Below, one piece after another: positions 53,751-62,190 of a stretch of DNA of 64,000 nucleotides. The DNA comes from Lewinellaceae bacterium (GTDB lineage: Bacteria; Bacteroidota; Bacteroidia; Chitinophagales; Saprospiraceae). Within the stretch, counting starts at the first letter, position 1. Every line of letters starts with the position of its first letter. The stretch lies in assembly GCA_020636095.1 (NCBI GenBank), contig JACJYN010000007.1, positions 372,001 through 436,000 on the forward strand, in the 5' to 3' direction. The notes under the pieces were generated by a model. That model did not search any database, was not told the DNA's origin, and saw nothing but the letters and a program-made list of their open reading frames with translations. The translations under genes and the position numbers were made by a program.

Positions 53751-54890
53751 ATGAAAAAGCTTTTTACTCCACACTTGTACTTCTTATGTTCCATTCTCTT
53801 GCTTTTTTCCTGTAGTAAAGAAGAAAGCGTCCGGGCTATAGCGGGAAGCGGTGTCTCCAGGCCAATCGTCCGCGTGGTAAACGATATCGTCAACGGGCAG
53901 GCCGTGGTTGTGGCCGGGGCGGAGCAGTACGAATTCATGGTGGCCTACGGCCGGGAAATGCCCGACGGGGTTTTGCTTGAATTTTCCGAAATACCGACCA
54001 TCCTGCCTATTGTAATGGAAGACCAGGAAGGCAGCCGCTGGGATTTGTTCGGCTACGCGGTGAGTGGCCCGCGCCAGGGGCAGCGCCTGCCCGTGGTTTC
54101 TGCTTACATAGGGTATTGGTTTGCCATAGGCGGAATGTATCCGGGGACAGAGGTATTTGAGGGACAGGGCATTGCGCCACCCTTCAACCCCCCATCTGCA
54201 TCACCCGGCTGGACCATTCCGGAAGGGGAGGTGTTTTCGGGCAGTGGTTTCGATCTCATACCCGCCCTTGATTTTCCCCGAGTAGAAAAGTATCGGGAAA
54301 AAGATTTCTGGGACAGCGAGTATTATCTGGCGGATACAGCCCTGCTCGTTGGCGTCAAGGTAGGGGGGAAATACCGCCTTTACCCTCACAGTATCCTGGA
54401 CTTCCACGAAGTTGTAAATGATACTATCGGGGAAAACCACTTTGCTGTAGCCTACTGCCCGCTGACCGGTACCGCCACGGCCTGGAACCGGGACCTGGGA
54501 GGCCTGGTAGCTACCTTTGGTGTATCCGGTTTTTTGTACAACAGCAACCTGATAGCTTTTGATCGCCTCACGGAAAGCCTCTGGTCTCAAATGCGCCAGG
54601 AATGCATAAACGGAGCAGTGGTGGGCTTGCAAAAAGACGTTATTCCCGTGCTGGAGACCAACTGGAAGACCTGGAAAACATTGCTGCGGGAGCCGGAACT
54701 GATCTCTTTTACAACCGGACATCCCTACAACTACGATTCTTCCCCCTATAGTGATTATGCCTGTAGCGATCAGGGCTCGCCCTATCCGGTACAGCTCGAA
54801 GATACCAGGCTTCCACTCAAGGAACGGGTTTTGGCCGTTATCGCGAACGGGAAAGCAAAGGCCTATCGTTTTTCTTCTTTTGATTATTGA
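53751..54890 (+). CDS. DUF3179 domain lipoprotein
   Basis: A 379-residue protein. MKKLFTPHLYFLCSILLLFSC is a lipoprotein signal with lipobox LFSC; the upstream in-frame Met 12 codons earlier would spoil it. The DUF3179 core is clear: DTALLVGVKVGGKYRLYPHS, ILDFHEVVNDTIGENHFAV, YCPLTGTATAWNR, FGVSGFLYNSNLIAFDRLTE (each within the domain) and ESLWSQM. The conserved Cys in AYCPLTGT and Cys of the C-terminal YACSDQG are seen. Function of the family is unknown. Despite lying after susCD it has its own promoter box. Confidence 0.85.
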   Translation: MKKLFTPHLYFLCSILLLFSCSKEESVRAIAGSGVSRPIVRVVNDIVNGQAVVVAGAEQYEFMVAYGREMPDGVLLEFSEIPTILPIVMEDQEGSRWDLFGYAVSGPRQGQRLPVVSAYIGYWFAIGGMYPGTEVFEGQGIAPPFNPPSASPGWTIPEGEVFSGSGFDLIPALDFPRVEKYREKDFWDSEYYLADTALLVGVKVGGKYRLYPHSILDFHEVVNDTIGENHFAVAYCPLTGTATAWNRDLGGLVATFGVSGFLYNSNLIAFDRLTESLWSQMRQECINGAVVGLQKDVIPVLETNWKTWKTLLREPELISFTTGHPYNYDSSPYSDYACSDQGSPYPVQLEDTRLPLKERVLAVIANGKAKAYRFSSFDY

Positions 54891-54930
54891 GTGGGCTGGG
54901 AAGGTGGCTAATTCGCGATGTTGTGGGGAA

Positions 54931-55000
54931 TCACCCCTCACCCCTCACCCCTCACCCCTCACTACATCACCCTCTCACCCCCCTACATCACCCCTCACCC
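54931..55000. repeat. TCACCCC heptamer array
   Basis: Four perfect TCACCCC units (54931-54958), then variants (TCACTAC, ATCACCC and similar) up to about 55000. It fills the gap between two convergent genes. The same unit occurs in the tract at 11671-11743. Confidence 0.88.
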
Positions 55001-55453
55001 CTAAATCGTAACCGTATAGGAATATCCACCATTTTCTTTGGGCGGGTTCTTTTCCTCTTCCTTCTTTTTTTTCTCCGTGTAGGAATACAGGATGGTAGCT
55101 GCCTGCGCTTTTTCAGGAGAGGCTTTCTTTTTCGGTAGCCTGAAATGAATTTTTATGTCTTTGTGAAAAAGGACCTTCACCCCCCTCGTCCTGGGGACTT
55201 CGAACTTCAGTAACCGGGCCAGGCGTATAGCCTCTTCATCACACCCATGCCCAAGGCCGGATATGACTTTTGCGTCCACTACCTTTCCTTTGTAGTCGAT
55301 GGAATATTTCAGGACAACCGTGCCTTCGATCTTTTCCTCCAGCGCCGCCTTTGGGTAACGCAGGTTTTTCCCAATAAAGGCCTTGAGAGCGCTCGGGCCC
55401 CCCTCATAGATAGGTTTCTTAATAAAGTTCTTATCCTTCTTTTCTTTCGACAT
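55001..55453 (-). CDS. TonB C-terminal-domain protein lacking a membrane anchor
   Basis: A 150-residue protein. Residues 15-105 look like a TonB C-terminal domain (YEGGPSALKAFIGKNLRYPKAA; GTVVLKYSIDYKGKVVDAKV; GHGCDEEAIRLARLLKFEVP). No N-terminal helix or Pro-rich linker precedes it, unlike true TonB. The C-terminus is a Lys/Glu-rich tail plus TVTI. The open frame extends to 55552 but that part is made from an inverted repeat. It may be a soluble homologue or a truncated one; start uncertain. Confidence 0.7.
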   Translation of the reverse strand: MSKEKKDKNFIKKPIYEGGPSALKAFIGKNLRYPKAALEEKIEGTVVLKYSIDYKGKVVDAKVISGLGHGCDEEAIRLARLLKFEVPRTRGVKVLFHKDIKIHFRLPKKKASPEKAQAATILYSYTEKKKKEEEKNPPKENGGYSYTVTI

Positions 55454-55474
55454 AGTATTTCGGATGGGCTGCGA

Positions 55475-55534
55475 AGCTGTTTTATTGATGCTGCCATAGG
55501 GCTCTCTTGAGGCGGCGGCATCAATAAAACAGCT
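55475..55534. repeat. 17-bp perfect inverted repeat upstream of the TonB-C gene
   Basis: AGCTGTTTTATTGATGC (55475-55491) pairs exactly with GCATCAATAAAACAGCT (55518-55534); the 26-base loop can pair further (TGCC/GGCG). With total length 60 bp it could be a small palindromic repeat or a 5'-leader hairpin of the minus-strand gene. No target duplication is evident. Confidence 0.75.
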
Positions 55535-55567
55535 AAAAAAATACAAGCACAAAATAGAAAAGTTATT

Positions 55568-55575
55568 TACCTTTG
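55568..55575 (+). promoter_or_regulatory. -7 promoter box TACCTTTG of rpsU
   Basis: Perfect TAnnTTTG box 30 bases before the rpsU ATG. No -33 TTTG match at standard distance. Confidence 0.5.
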
Positions 55576-55605
55576 GTGGCTAAAATTTAAAAAATTAGCT
55601 GAATC

Positions 55606-55797
55606 ATGATCATCGTAGACGTTCAGGAAAACGAATCTATCGAAAGAGCGCTGAAAAAGTACAAACTCAAGTACAACCGCGCCGGTGTCATGCGGGAGCT
55701 ACGCGACCGCAAACAGTACGCTAAACCTTCGGTGCGCCGCAGGAATGAAAAACTCAAGGCGGTATACCGCCAAAAGAAGCAGGTAGAAATGGTGTAG
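55606..55797 (+). CDS. rpsU: 30S ribosomal protein S21
   Basis: A 63-residue basic protein of the small subunit. MIIVDVQENESIERALKKYK and the Arg/Lys-rich middle (RRRNEKLKAVYRQKKQ) are typical. It opens the rpsU-xerC-hpf-tRNA-tuf order common in Bacteroidota. Confidence 0.95.
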   Translation: MIIVDVQENESIERALKKYKLKYNRAGVMRELRDRKQYAKPSVRRRNEKLKAVYRQKKQVEMV

Positions 55798-55870
55798 CAC
55801 AGGTTGACAATCTCTCCTTTTCTGTTTATCTTGGAAGGGTAAGTTTCTCCATTACAATTTAAAACAGGGA

Positions 55871-56770
55871 ATGAGCGAATCGTCCTTCCTGCAATATCTA
55901 CAGTACGAGAAAAGATTCTCGCCGAACACACTTACTGCTTACCGGAAAGACCTGGAGCAGTTCCTGCAATTTATAAGAGAAGAAATGGGCCTCACTTCCG
56001 TATCGGAGGTGGGGCATTCTCATATCAGGTCCTGGATGGTCCACCTCATCAGCCATGGATACTCAGCCCGGACAGCCAACCGCAAGCTATCCACCCTGAA
56101 GGCCTACTTCAGGTTCCTTATTCGGCGAAACTATCTGGCGGCCGACCCCACCGCCAAGGTATCTGCTCCCAAAACGGGAAAGCGCCTTCCCGGCAGCCTG
56201 AAGAAATCGGAACTGGAACGACTCTTTCAGCAAATAGAATTTGAAGGCGGCTACAGCGGCGCCAGGGGGCGCATGATTCTGGAGTTGCTCTACGCCACCG
56301 GTATACGGCGCTCGGAGGCCATCGGCCTGGAGGTGAAAGATATCGACTTTCACAGTTTGCAGATTCGCATATTGGGAAAGGGCGGAAAGGAGCGGCTGGC
56401 GCCGATCAGCAGGCCGTTGGCCGATAACCTGGAAGCTTACTTACTGGATCGGAACCAGGCCTTTCCCGGGCTGGAACACACCCGGTTATTTCTCACGGAT
56501 AAAGGAAAGCCACTATACCCGAAGTTGATGTACAATATTGTCCATAAGTACCTTTCTATGGTCACCAGCAATGGCATGCGGGGGCCTCACGCCCTTCGGC
56601 ATTCCTTTGCCACCCATTTATCGGAAAATGGGGCCGACCTGAATGCGATCAAAGCCTTGCTGGGCCACTCCAGCCTTGCTTCCACCCAGGTTTACACCCA
56701 CAATTCCATTGAACGGCTAAGACAAGTATATAATAAAGCCCATCCCAAGGCTGGCCTGGATAATGTGTAA
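55871..56770 (+). CDS. xerC: Tyrosine recombinase XerC/XerD
   Basis: A 299-residue recombinase that resolves chromosome dimers at dif. The N-terminal SAM-like domain (FLQYLQYEKRFSPNTLTAYR) is followed by the catalytic domain with Arg in ATGIRRSEAIGLEV, Lys in GKGGKERLAP, His-Leu-Arg in HALRHSFATHL, LGHSSLASTQVYTH and the Tyr in that last motif. XerC versus XerD cannot be decided from one protein; position before hpf and after rpsU is usual for xerC-like genes in this phylum. Confidence 0.92.
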   Translation: MSESSFLQYLQYEKRFSPNTLTAYRKDLEQFLQFIREEMGLTSVSEVGHSHIRSWMVHLISHGYSARTANRKLSTLKAYFRFLIRRNYLAADPTAKVSAPKTGKRLPGSLKKSELERLFQQIEFEGGYSGARGRMILELLYATGIRRSEAIGLEVKDIDFHSLQIRILGKGGKERLAPISRPLADNLEAYLLDRNQAFPGLEHTRLFLTDKGKPLYPKLMYNIVHKYLSMVTSNGMRGPHALRHSFATHLSENGADLNAIKALLGHSSLASTQVYTHNSIERLRQVYNKAHPKAGLDNV

Positions 56771-56826
56771 CGGCCAGCCGCTATTCTTTAACATCCTAAT
56801 CGTTAATTCACCAAAAAGGAAAGATT

Positions 56827-57126
56827 ATGAGAGTTTACACTGAATCTGTTCAGTTTAAAGCTGACCAAAAGCTGATCGACTATATCGAAAAGAGAGTCAA
56901 TAAAATGGACCAGTTCTTTGATCGCATCATTGAAGCAAGGGTAACGCTTAAACTCGAGAATTCCGGACAAATAAAGGATAAGATTGCTGAGGTACGGCTA
57001 AGTGTGCCGGGAGACCAACTGTTCGCCAAGGAAGCCAGCAAAACCTTTGAGGCTTCTGTCGATAATGCAACCTCCGCTTTGAAACGGCAACTGATAAAAT
57101 ATAAAGAACGCCTGCGCGACGCTTAA
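56827..57126 (+). CDS. hpf: Ribosome hibernation promoting factor, short type
   Basis: A 99-residue HPF/RaiA protein that binds idle ribosomes. The beta-alpha-beta-beta-beta-alpha layout is seen: VQFKADQKLIDYIEKRVNKM, IEARVTLKLENS, KIAEVRLSVPGDQLFAKEAS and the basic helix NATSALKRQLIKYKERL. It lacks the long-form C-terminal dimerisation domain. A strong terminator follows. Confidence 0.93.
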   Translation: MRVYTESVQFKADQKLIDYIEKRVNKMDQFFDRIIEARVTLKLENSGQIKDKIAEVRLSVPGDQLFAKEASKTFEASVDNATSALKRQLIKYKERLRDA

Positions 57127-57165
57127 ATGGCGCAGTAGGATGGGCATAAATATATATCTTCTTAG

Positions 57166-57200
57166 GCTCCCTTGCCTGTATGGTAAGGGAGCTTGTTTTT
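57166..57200 (+). terminator. Intrinsic terminator after hpf
   Basis: GCTCCCTTgCC pairs with GGtAAGGGAGC with a TGTAT loop and is followed by TTGTTTTTT. It separates the rpsU-xerC-hpf unit from the tRNA-tuf unit. Confidence 0.92.
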
Positions 57201-57318
57201 TGGGCCCTGGTTGACCCGTATTTCCAGTAGGGGAGCAGCAATTTTTTCCTACCTTTACGCCACTTTAAAAAAAAGGCGAAAAAAGAATAACAGTATTTTT
57301 TCTTTTGTTAAAATGTTC

Positions 57319-57326
57319 TATCTTTG
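57319..57326 (+). promoter_or_regulatory. -7 promoter box TATCTTTG of the tRNA-tuf unit
   Basis: Perfect TAnnTTTG box 60 bases before the first tRNA and after the hpf terminator. A TTTG at 57304-57307 is too close (11 bases) to be an ideal -33 element. Confidence 0.6.
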
Positions 57327-57386
57327 CAATCGCTTTGAGAAAAAGATCTCAAACTTATTGTTGAAACGCCCGCTACATTACAGTAT

Positions 57387-57463
57387 GCCAGCATAGCTCA
57401 GTTGGCCAGAGCAGCTGATTTGTAATCAGCGGGTCGGGGGTTCGAATCCCTCTGCTGGCTCCA
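57387..57463 (+). tRNA. tRNA-Thr (anticodon TGT)
   Basis: Acceptor arms GCCAGCA/TGCTGGC, anticodon stem CTGAT/ATCAG around loop TTGTAAT-like with TGT at 57421-57423, T-arm GGTTCGAATCC and an encoded CCA (57461-57463). Unlike the next four tRNAs it carries its CCA in the DNA. First gene of the tRNA cluster. Confidence 0.95.
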
Positions 57464-57532
57464 AAAGCGGGATTCACCAACTGCCCTGAAAGGCAGTAAT
57501 CATTTGAAACTGGTTCAATTTTGGGGGTGCGC

Positions 57533-57605
57533 CGGAGCTGGAGAGCCGGGCCAGACTGTAAATCTGGTGTCTATGACTGAATAGGTTCGATTCCTATCAC
57601 CCCCA
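57533..57605 (+). tRNA. tRNA-Tyr (anticodon GTA)
   Basis: Acceptor GGGGGTG/CACCCCC, anticodon GTA at 57558-57560 inside CCAGA-CTGTAAA-TCTGG, T-arm GGTTCGATTCC. CCA is not encoded. The 85-base arm between anticodon and T-arm is shorter than a typical bacterial class II variable arm, as seen in Bacteroidota Tyr tRNAs with compact arms (inference). Confidence 0.9.
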
Positions 57606-57609
57606 CTGT

Positions 57610-57703
57610 GCCCGCCGAAGCTTCAGCGAAGGTGGGCTCAACCATCCGTTTTAGCTGAAGTGATGGGTCGGTATAATCCGCCCTCGCTAAGGCTTCGGCG
57701 GAT
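57610..57703. repeat. Inverted pair of a 24-bp palindromic repeat between two tRNAs
   Basis: CCGCCGAAGCTTCAGCGAAG at 57612-57631 (and GTGGG after it) is mirrored at 57676-57703 by the reverse complement of CCGCCGAAGCCTTAGCGAGG. Each copy is itself a hairpin (ATCCGCC/GGCGGAT in the second). This resembles repeats that give EAFAEASAG-type peptides in spacers of other genomes. It splits the tRNA-Tyr and tRNA-Gly genes. Confidence 0.8.
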
Positions 57704-57707
57704 AAAA

Positions 57708-57780
57708 GCGGGCGTAGCTCAGTTGGTAGAGCATCAGCCTTCCAAGCTGAGGGTCGCGGGTTCGAGTCTCGTCGCCCGCT
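57708..57780 (+). tRNA. tRNA-Gly (anticodon TCC)
   Basis: Acceptor GCGGGCG/CGCCCGC, anticodon TCC at 57741-57743 in CAGCC-TTCCAAG-like loop, T-arm GGGTTCGAGTC. CCA not encoded. Confidence 0.95.
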
Positions 57781-57868
57781 CTGTTCGAAGAAAAAGCCGG
57801 ACAATAGAAGGCCCTTTTCCCGGGTCTATATTGAGCTTAACTTAGCTTTATAACCTTTTGAAGGTCAG

Positions 57869-57940
<72 letters not shown>

Positions 57941-58000
57941 CAAATATTGTTCAGCACTTTGTTTAACCACAAGAATTTATATCAAAAAATTTGATTACCG

Positions 58001-59200
58001 ATGGCTAAGGAAACATTCGAAAGGACCAAACCGCACCTCAACGTGGGGACAATCGGCCACGTAGACCACGGTAAGACTACTCTTACTGCGGCAATCACTT
58101 CTGTCCTTTCTCAGGATGGGGGTACAAGCAAAATGGATTACGACTCTATTGATGCTGCTCCGGAAGAAAAGGAACGGGGTATTACCATCAATACAGCTCA
58201 CGTAGAATATCAAACAGCGAACCGCCATTACGCACACGTTGACTGTCCTGGCCACGCTGACTACGTAAAGAACATGGTAACAGGTGCTGCGCAGATGGAT
58301 GGAGCCATCCTGGTAGTTGCTGCTACTGATGGCCCGATGCCTCAAACCCGGGAACACATCCTGCTGGCTCGTCAGGTAGGTGTACCTTCAATCGTTGTTT
58401 ATATGAACAAGGTTGACCTGGTGGACGACGAGGAGATGCTCGAACTGGTTGAAATGGAAGTTCGCGAACTGCTCGACGCTTATGAGTTTGATGGCGATAA
58501 CGCTTCCATTATCAAAGGTTCTGCATTGAAAGCTCTGGAAGGTGATCCAGCCGGGGTTCAGTCTATTCGCGAACTCATGGAAGCAGTAGACAATGACATT
58601 AAGGAGCCTGTGCGCCTGGTTGACCAGCCTTTCCTGATGCCAGTTGAAGATGTTTTCTCTATCACTGGCCGGGGTACGGTTGCTACCGGACGTATTGAAC
58701 GCGGTATCATCAAGACCGGCGAGGCAGTTGAGATCATCGGTATGATGGCAGAAGGAGAAAAGCCTTTGACCTCAGTCGTTACCGGGGTAGAAATGTTCCG
58801 TAAGATTCTGAATGAGGGCAGAGCAGGTGATAATGCCGGGATTCTGCTTCGCGGTATTGACAAAGAAGCGATCAAGCGTGGGCAGGTTATCTGCAAGCCG
58901 GGTTCTGTGAAGCCGCATAAGCACTTCAAATGTGAGGTGTACGTGCTGTCTAAAGATGAAGGAGGCCGCCATACGCCGTTCTTCAACGGTTACCGCCCAC
59001 AATTTTATTTCCGTACCACCGACGTAACCGGTGACGTTGCGCTGCCCTCCGGTGTTGAAATGGTAATGCCTGGTGATAACGTTTCTCTGGAAGTGAAGCT
59101 TATCAACACCATTGCTATGGAGAAAGGGCTCCGTTTTGCTATCCGTGAGGGTGGCCGTACGGTTGGCGCTGGACAGGTGACGGAGATTCTGGACGTATAA
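58001..59200 (+). CDS. tuf: Elongation factor Tu
   Basis: A 399-residue GTPase that delivers aminoacyl-tRNA to the ribosome. G1 GHVDHGKTT, switch I RGITINTAHVEY, G3 DCPGHADY, G4 NKVD and G5 GSALKAL are intact, followed by domains 2 and 3 ending VGAGQVTEILDV. It lies among tRNA genes and before secE-nusG, as usual. Confidence 0.98.
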   Translation: MAKETFERTKPHLNVGTIGHVDHGKTTLTAAITSVLSQDGGTSKMDYDSIDAAPEEKERGITINTAHVEYQTANRHYAHVDCPGHADYVKNMVTGAAQMDGAILVVAATDGPMPQTREHILLARQVGVPSIVVYMNKVDLVDDEEMLELVEMEVRELLDAYEFDGDNASIIKGSALKALEGDPAGVQSIRELMEAVDNDIKEPVRLVDQPFLMPVEDVFSITGRGTVATGRIERGIIKTGEAVEIIGMMAEGEKPLTSVVTGVEMFRKILNEGRAGDNAGILLRGIDKEAIKRGQVICKPGSVKPHKHFKCEVYVLSKDEGGRHTPFFNGYRPQFYFRTTDVTGDVALPSGVEMVMPGDNVSLEVKLINTIAMEKGLRFAIREGGRTVGAGQVTEILDV

Positions 59201-59229
59201 CAAGTATTTCACTTGATAATATTATGGTT

Positions 59230-59263
59230 GAAAAGGTTAGGCATCGTTGTGCCTAATCTTTTC
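59230..59263 (+). terminator. Hairpin after tuf
   Basis: AAAAG-GTTAGGCA and TGCCTAAT-CTTTT pair around a TCGTTG loop. It lies between tuf and tRNA-Trp and may end or process the transcript. Confidence 0.7.
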
Positions 59264-59274
59264 AGCATATTAAT

Positions 59275-59347
59275 ACGGGCATAGCTCAACTGGTAGAGCG
59301 ACGGTCTCCAAAACCGTAGGCTGGGGGTTCAAGTCCTCCTGCCCGTG
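59275..59347 (+). tRNA. tRNA-Trp (anticodon CCA)
   Basis: Acceptor ACGGGCA/TGCCCGT, discriminator G, anticodon CCA at 59318-59320 inside ACGGT-CTCCAAA-ACCGT, T-arm GGGGTTCAAGTCC. CCA tail not encoded. Its place before secE is conserved in the phylum. Confidence 0.96.
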
Positions 59348-59443
59348 CAAGTTTTGCGGCCGGGGAGGATATATTCACTCACCTGCCCATCTGAAATTTT
59401 CACCAGGTAGAGATTCATCTGCCTGTGCAAAAAAGAATTAGCA

Positions 59444-59632
59444 ATGGAAAGGCTAAAACTTTATTTCATTGAGAGCTACAACGAGCTGGTCCATAAAGTG
59501 ACCTGGCCAACCCTGGCTAACCTGCAAAGCAGTACTGTGGTGGTTTTGGTAGCTTCAATCATTCTGGCGTTGGCTATTTTCCTGATGGACGTTTTCTCTC
59601 GTACCATTCTGGATGCGGTCTACAGTTTGTAA
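59444..59632 (+). CDS. secE: Preprotein translocase subunit SecE
   Basis: A 62-residue single-helix subunit of the SecYEG channel. The amphipathic start YFIESYNELVHKVTWPTLAN carries the conserved KVTWP motif, followed by one membrane helix (TVVVLVASIILALAIFLMD). Confidence 0.95.
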   Translation: MERLKLYFIESYNELVHKVTWPTLANLQSSTVVVLVASIILALAIFLMDVFSRTILDAVYSL

Positions 59633-59654
59633 AATTTAATTGGGTTAAAGGATT

Positions 59655-60272
59655 GTGATGTCTGAGGATAAAGAAAAACACATACAGGAAGAATCAGAGG
59701 CCCCTTTGGAAGACGCTACCCCGCAGGTAGACGACAAAAAGTGGTACTCTCTTCGTGTAATCAGTGGGAAAGAAAGAAAGATCAAAGAACGCATAGAAAT
59801 GGAAATCGAGCGTTCTGGTTGGGGGGGCTTTATAACCCAGGTACTCGTTCCCACCGAGAAGGTCTACAAGATCAGAAGTGGCAAAAAAGTGATTTCCGAA
59901 AGGAATATTCTTCCCGGATACATACTCATTGAGGCACTTCCCACCATGTTCAGTGGTGAGATCATCCAGACAATTTCAAATATACCCAATGTTATCCATT
60001 TTCTAGGCCGCAACAATCCCATTCCCATGCGCCCGGCTGAGGCCAACCGAATGTTGGGCAAGGTAGATGAATCGCAGGAAGCTGGGGAAGCCATGATTGA
60101 GCCCTTCATTGTGGGGGAAACAGTGAAAATCATCGATGGCCCTTTCAGTGAGTTTGTCGGAGATATTCAGGAAGTGAATGAAGAAAAGAAGAAACTGAAA
60201 GTCATCGTTAAGATTTTCGGCCGGGGTACGGAAGTGGAGCTCAACTTTATGCAGGTAGAGAAAACATCCTAG
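59655..60272 (+). CDS. nusG: Transcription termination/antitermination protein NusG
   Basis: A 205-residue factor that binds RNA polymerase and Rho or the ribosome. NGN domain WYSLRVISGKERKIKERIEM, LPGYILIEAL, FLGRNNPIPM; KOW domain VGETVKIIDGPFSEFVGDI and VKIFGRGTEVELNFMQVE. 22 bp after secE. Confidence 0.96.
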   Translation: MMSEDKEKHIQEESEAPLEDATPQVDDKKWYSLRVISGKERKIKERIEMEIERSGWGGFITQVLVPTEKVYKIRSGKKVISERNILPGYILIEALPTMFSGEIIQTISNIPNVIHFLGRNNPIPMRPAEANRMLGKVDESQEAGEAMIEPFIVGETVKIIDGPFSEFVGDIQEVNEEKKKLKVIVKIFGRGTEVELNFMQVEKTS

Positions 60273-60380
60273 TTGTCTAATAATAAATTTCACATTTTTG
60301 CTTGTCAGCTTTTGTTCCGGCCCTTCCGGAAAGCGCTTCCCTGGAGCTGGTAGCAGTTCAACTTGAATAAAGCGAAAAAA

Positions 60381-60842
60381 ATGGCTAAGGAAGTAAGTGC
60401 GTTTATTAAACTTCAGGTAAGAGGTGGCGCAGCCAACCCGGCTCCTCCTGTCGGCCCCGCTCTCGGCGCCAAAGGGGTCAACATCATGGAATTCTGCAAG
60501 CGTTTCAATGCTGAAACGCAGGACAAGCAGGGGCAGTTGTTGCCGGTAGTGATCACGGTGTTTAAGGATAAGTCTTTTACCTTTATCATTAAAACACCGC
60601 CGGCTGCCGTTCAGCTACTGGAGGCAGCTAAGATCAAAAAAGGCTCGCCGGAATCTAACCGGATCAAGGTGAGCGCCGTTACCTGGGATCAGGTACGGGC
60701 CATCGCTGAGAGTAAAATGGTGGACCTCAACTGCTTCACGGTCGAATCGGCTATGAAAATGGTGGCCGGTACTGCCCGCAGCATGGGAGTGACCATTAAA
60801 GGCACGCCACCCTGGGCAGTGAAAGCGGGTAGCGATAATTGA
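60381..60842 (+). CDS. rplK: 50S ribosomal protein L11
   Basis: A 153-residue protein of the GTPase centre. MAKEVSAFIKLQVRGGAANP, PPVGPALGAKGVNIMEFCK and the C-terminal GTARSMGVTIKGTPP are typical. A TTG six codons upstream opens the frame but this ATG is conserved. Confidence 0.97.
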   Translation: MAKEVSAFIKLQVRGGAANPAPPVGPALGAKGVNIMEFCKRFNAETQDKQGQLLPVVITVFKDKSFTFIIKTPPAAVQLLEAAKIKKGSPESNRIKVSAVTWDQVRAIAESKMVDLNCFTVESAMKMVAGTARSMGVTIKGTPPWAVKAGSDN

Positions 60843-60908
60843 ATGGATTTACTGAAGGGAGTTTCGTCCTCCGTGGCGAAACGTTAGCAACCTCAAAACA
60901 GAATAAAA

Positions 60909-61604
60909 ATGGCAAAAACGAGTAAAAAAAGAGCAGCTGCCGACAAGAAGATCAACAGAGAAAACTTGTATTCACTTGAAGAGGCCATGAAACTGGTCAA
61001 AGAAGTGAACCTAACCAAGTTTGATGCTTCTGTTGACGTTCATGTGCGGCTGGGGGTGGATCCCCGTAAAGCAGATCAGGCCATTCGTGGCACGGTGACC
61101 CTGCCTCATGGCACCGGTAAAACCAAACGCGTACTGGTTTTCTGTACCCCTGACAAAGAAGAAGAAGCCCTGGCCGCCGGCGCTGATTATGCCGGCCTGG
61201 ATGATTACGTCCAGAAGGTTCAGGGAGGCTGGACGGATGTCGACGTTGTTATCGCCATGCCCCAGGTAATGGCACAGGTGGGCCGGTTGGGTAGAATACT
61301 CGGCCCTCGTGGCCTGATGCCTAACCCCAAGACAGGTACGGTAACCCAGGATGTGGCGGCTGCAGTCAGTGACGTGAAAGGCGGCAAAATTTCTTTCCGC
61401 GTCGATAAGTACGGGATCATTCACTCCTCAATAGGGCGGGTATCCTTTACGGCCGATAAGCTGTTGGATAATGCTAATGAACTGATCACCGCCCTGGTGC
61501 GCATGAGGCCTTCCTCCGCCAAGGGGGCCTATCTGAAATCAGTGACAGTAGCCAGCTCAATGAGCCCGGGTATCCATGTTGACGCGAAACCATTGGTTAA
61601 GTAA
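60909..61604 (+). CDS. rplA: 50S ribosomal protein L1
   Basis: A 231-residue protein of the L1 stalk. Seen: FDASVDVHVRLGVDPRKADQ, GTVTLPHGTGKTKRVLVF, GRILGPRGLMPNPKTGTVTQ. Often regulates the L11-L1 mRNA by binding its leader. Confidence 0.97.
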   Translation: MAKTSKKRAAADKKINRENLYSLEEAMKLVKEVNLTKFDASVDVHVRLGVDPRKADQAIRGTVTLPHGTGKTKRVLVFCTPDKEEEALAAGADYAGLDDYVQKVQGGWTDVDVVIAMPQVMAQVGRLGRILGPRGLMPNPKTGTVTQDVAAAVSDVKGGKISFRVDKYGIIHSSIGRVSFTADKLLDNANELITALVRMRPSSAKGAYLKSVTVASSMSPGIHVDAKPLVK

Positions 61605-61626
61605 ACTTTTCAAAACTTGAAAAGCA

Positions 61627-62154
61627 ATGACAAGAGCAGAAAAATCCGCTACTATTGAGGCGCTGAAGGATAAACTTTCCGGTATAGATTTTTTCTATCT
61701 GGCAGATTCCTCGACGCTGACTGTAGAGCAAGTCAATAAATTCAGAAGATTGTGTTTCGATAAGGGTATCGAGATGAAAGTCGTCAAGAATACCCTCATC
61801 CAGAAAGCACTGGAGAGTTCCCCGGGAGACAGAGATTACTCGGGCCTCTACGAAGCACTCAAGGGGCCCACCGCTATTCTGATCTCAGAAAAGGCCAACG
61901 CTCCTGCGAAACTGATTAAAGCGTTTCGCGAAACTCACGAAAAGCCCACACTCAAGGCTGCATATATTGATACCGATATTTTCCTGGGTGATGAAAAGCT
62001 GGAAGAACTGTCCAAGCTCAAATCTAAGGAAGACCTCGTCGCCGAAGTTATTGCCTTACTGCAATCACCGGCGAAGAACGTTATCAGTGCGCTGCAATCT
62101 GGTGGGCAAACCCTTTCAGGGCTGCTCAAAACGCTGGAAGAGCGCGGCGAGTAG
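61627..62154 (+). CDS. rplJ: 50S ribosomal protein L10
   Basis: A 175-residue base of the L7/L12 stalk. TRAEKSATIEALKDKLSG, FYLADSSTLTVEQVNKFRR, MKVVKNTLIQKALE are typical; the C-terminal helix (SALQSGGQTLSGLLKTLEER) binds L7/L12 dimers. Confidence 0.96.
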   Translation: MTRAEKSATIEALKDKLSGIDFFYLADSSTLTVEQVNKFRRLCFDKGIEMKVVKNTLIQKALESSPGDRDYSGLYEALKGPTAILISEKANAPAKLIKAFRETHEKPTLKAAYIDTDIFLGDEKLEELSKLKSKEDLVAEVIALLQSPAKNVISALQSGGQTLSGLLKTLEERGE

Positions 62155-62160
62155 TAACCG

Positions 62161-62190
62161 GCGGTTAGCGGTTAGTGGTTAGCAGTTGGC
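62161..62190. repeat. Short heptamer array between rplJ and rplL
   Basis: GCGGTTA-GCGGTTA-GTGGTTA-GCAGTTG fills the start of a 149-bp gap that is normally short in this operon. Related heptamers (CAAACGC-CAACAGC) follow near 62212. Confidence 0.75.
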
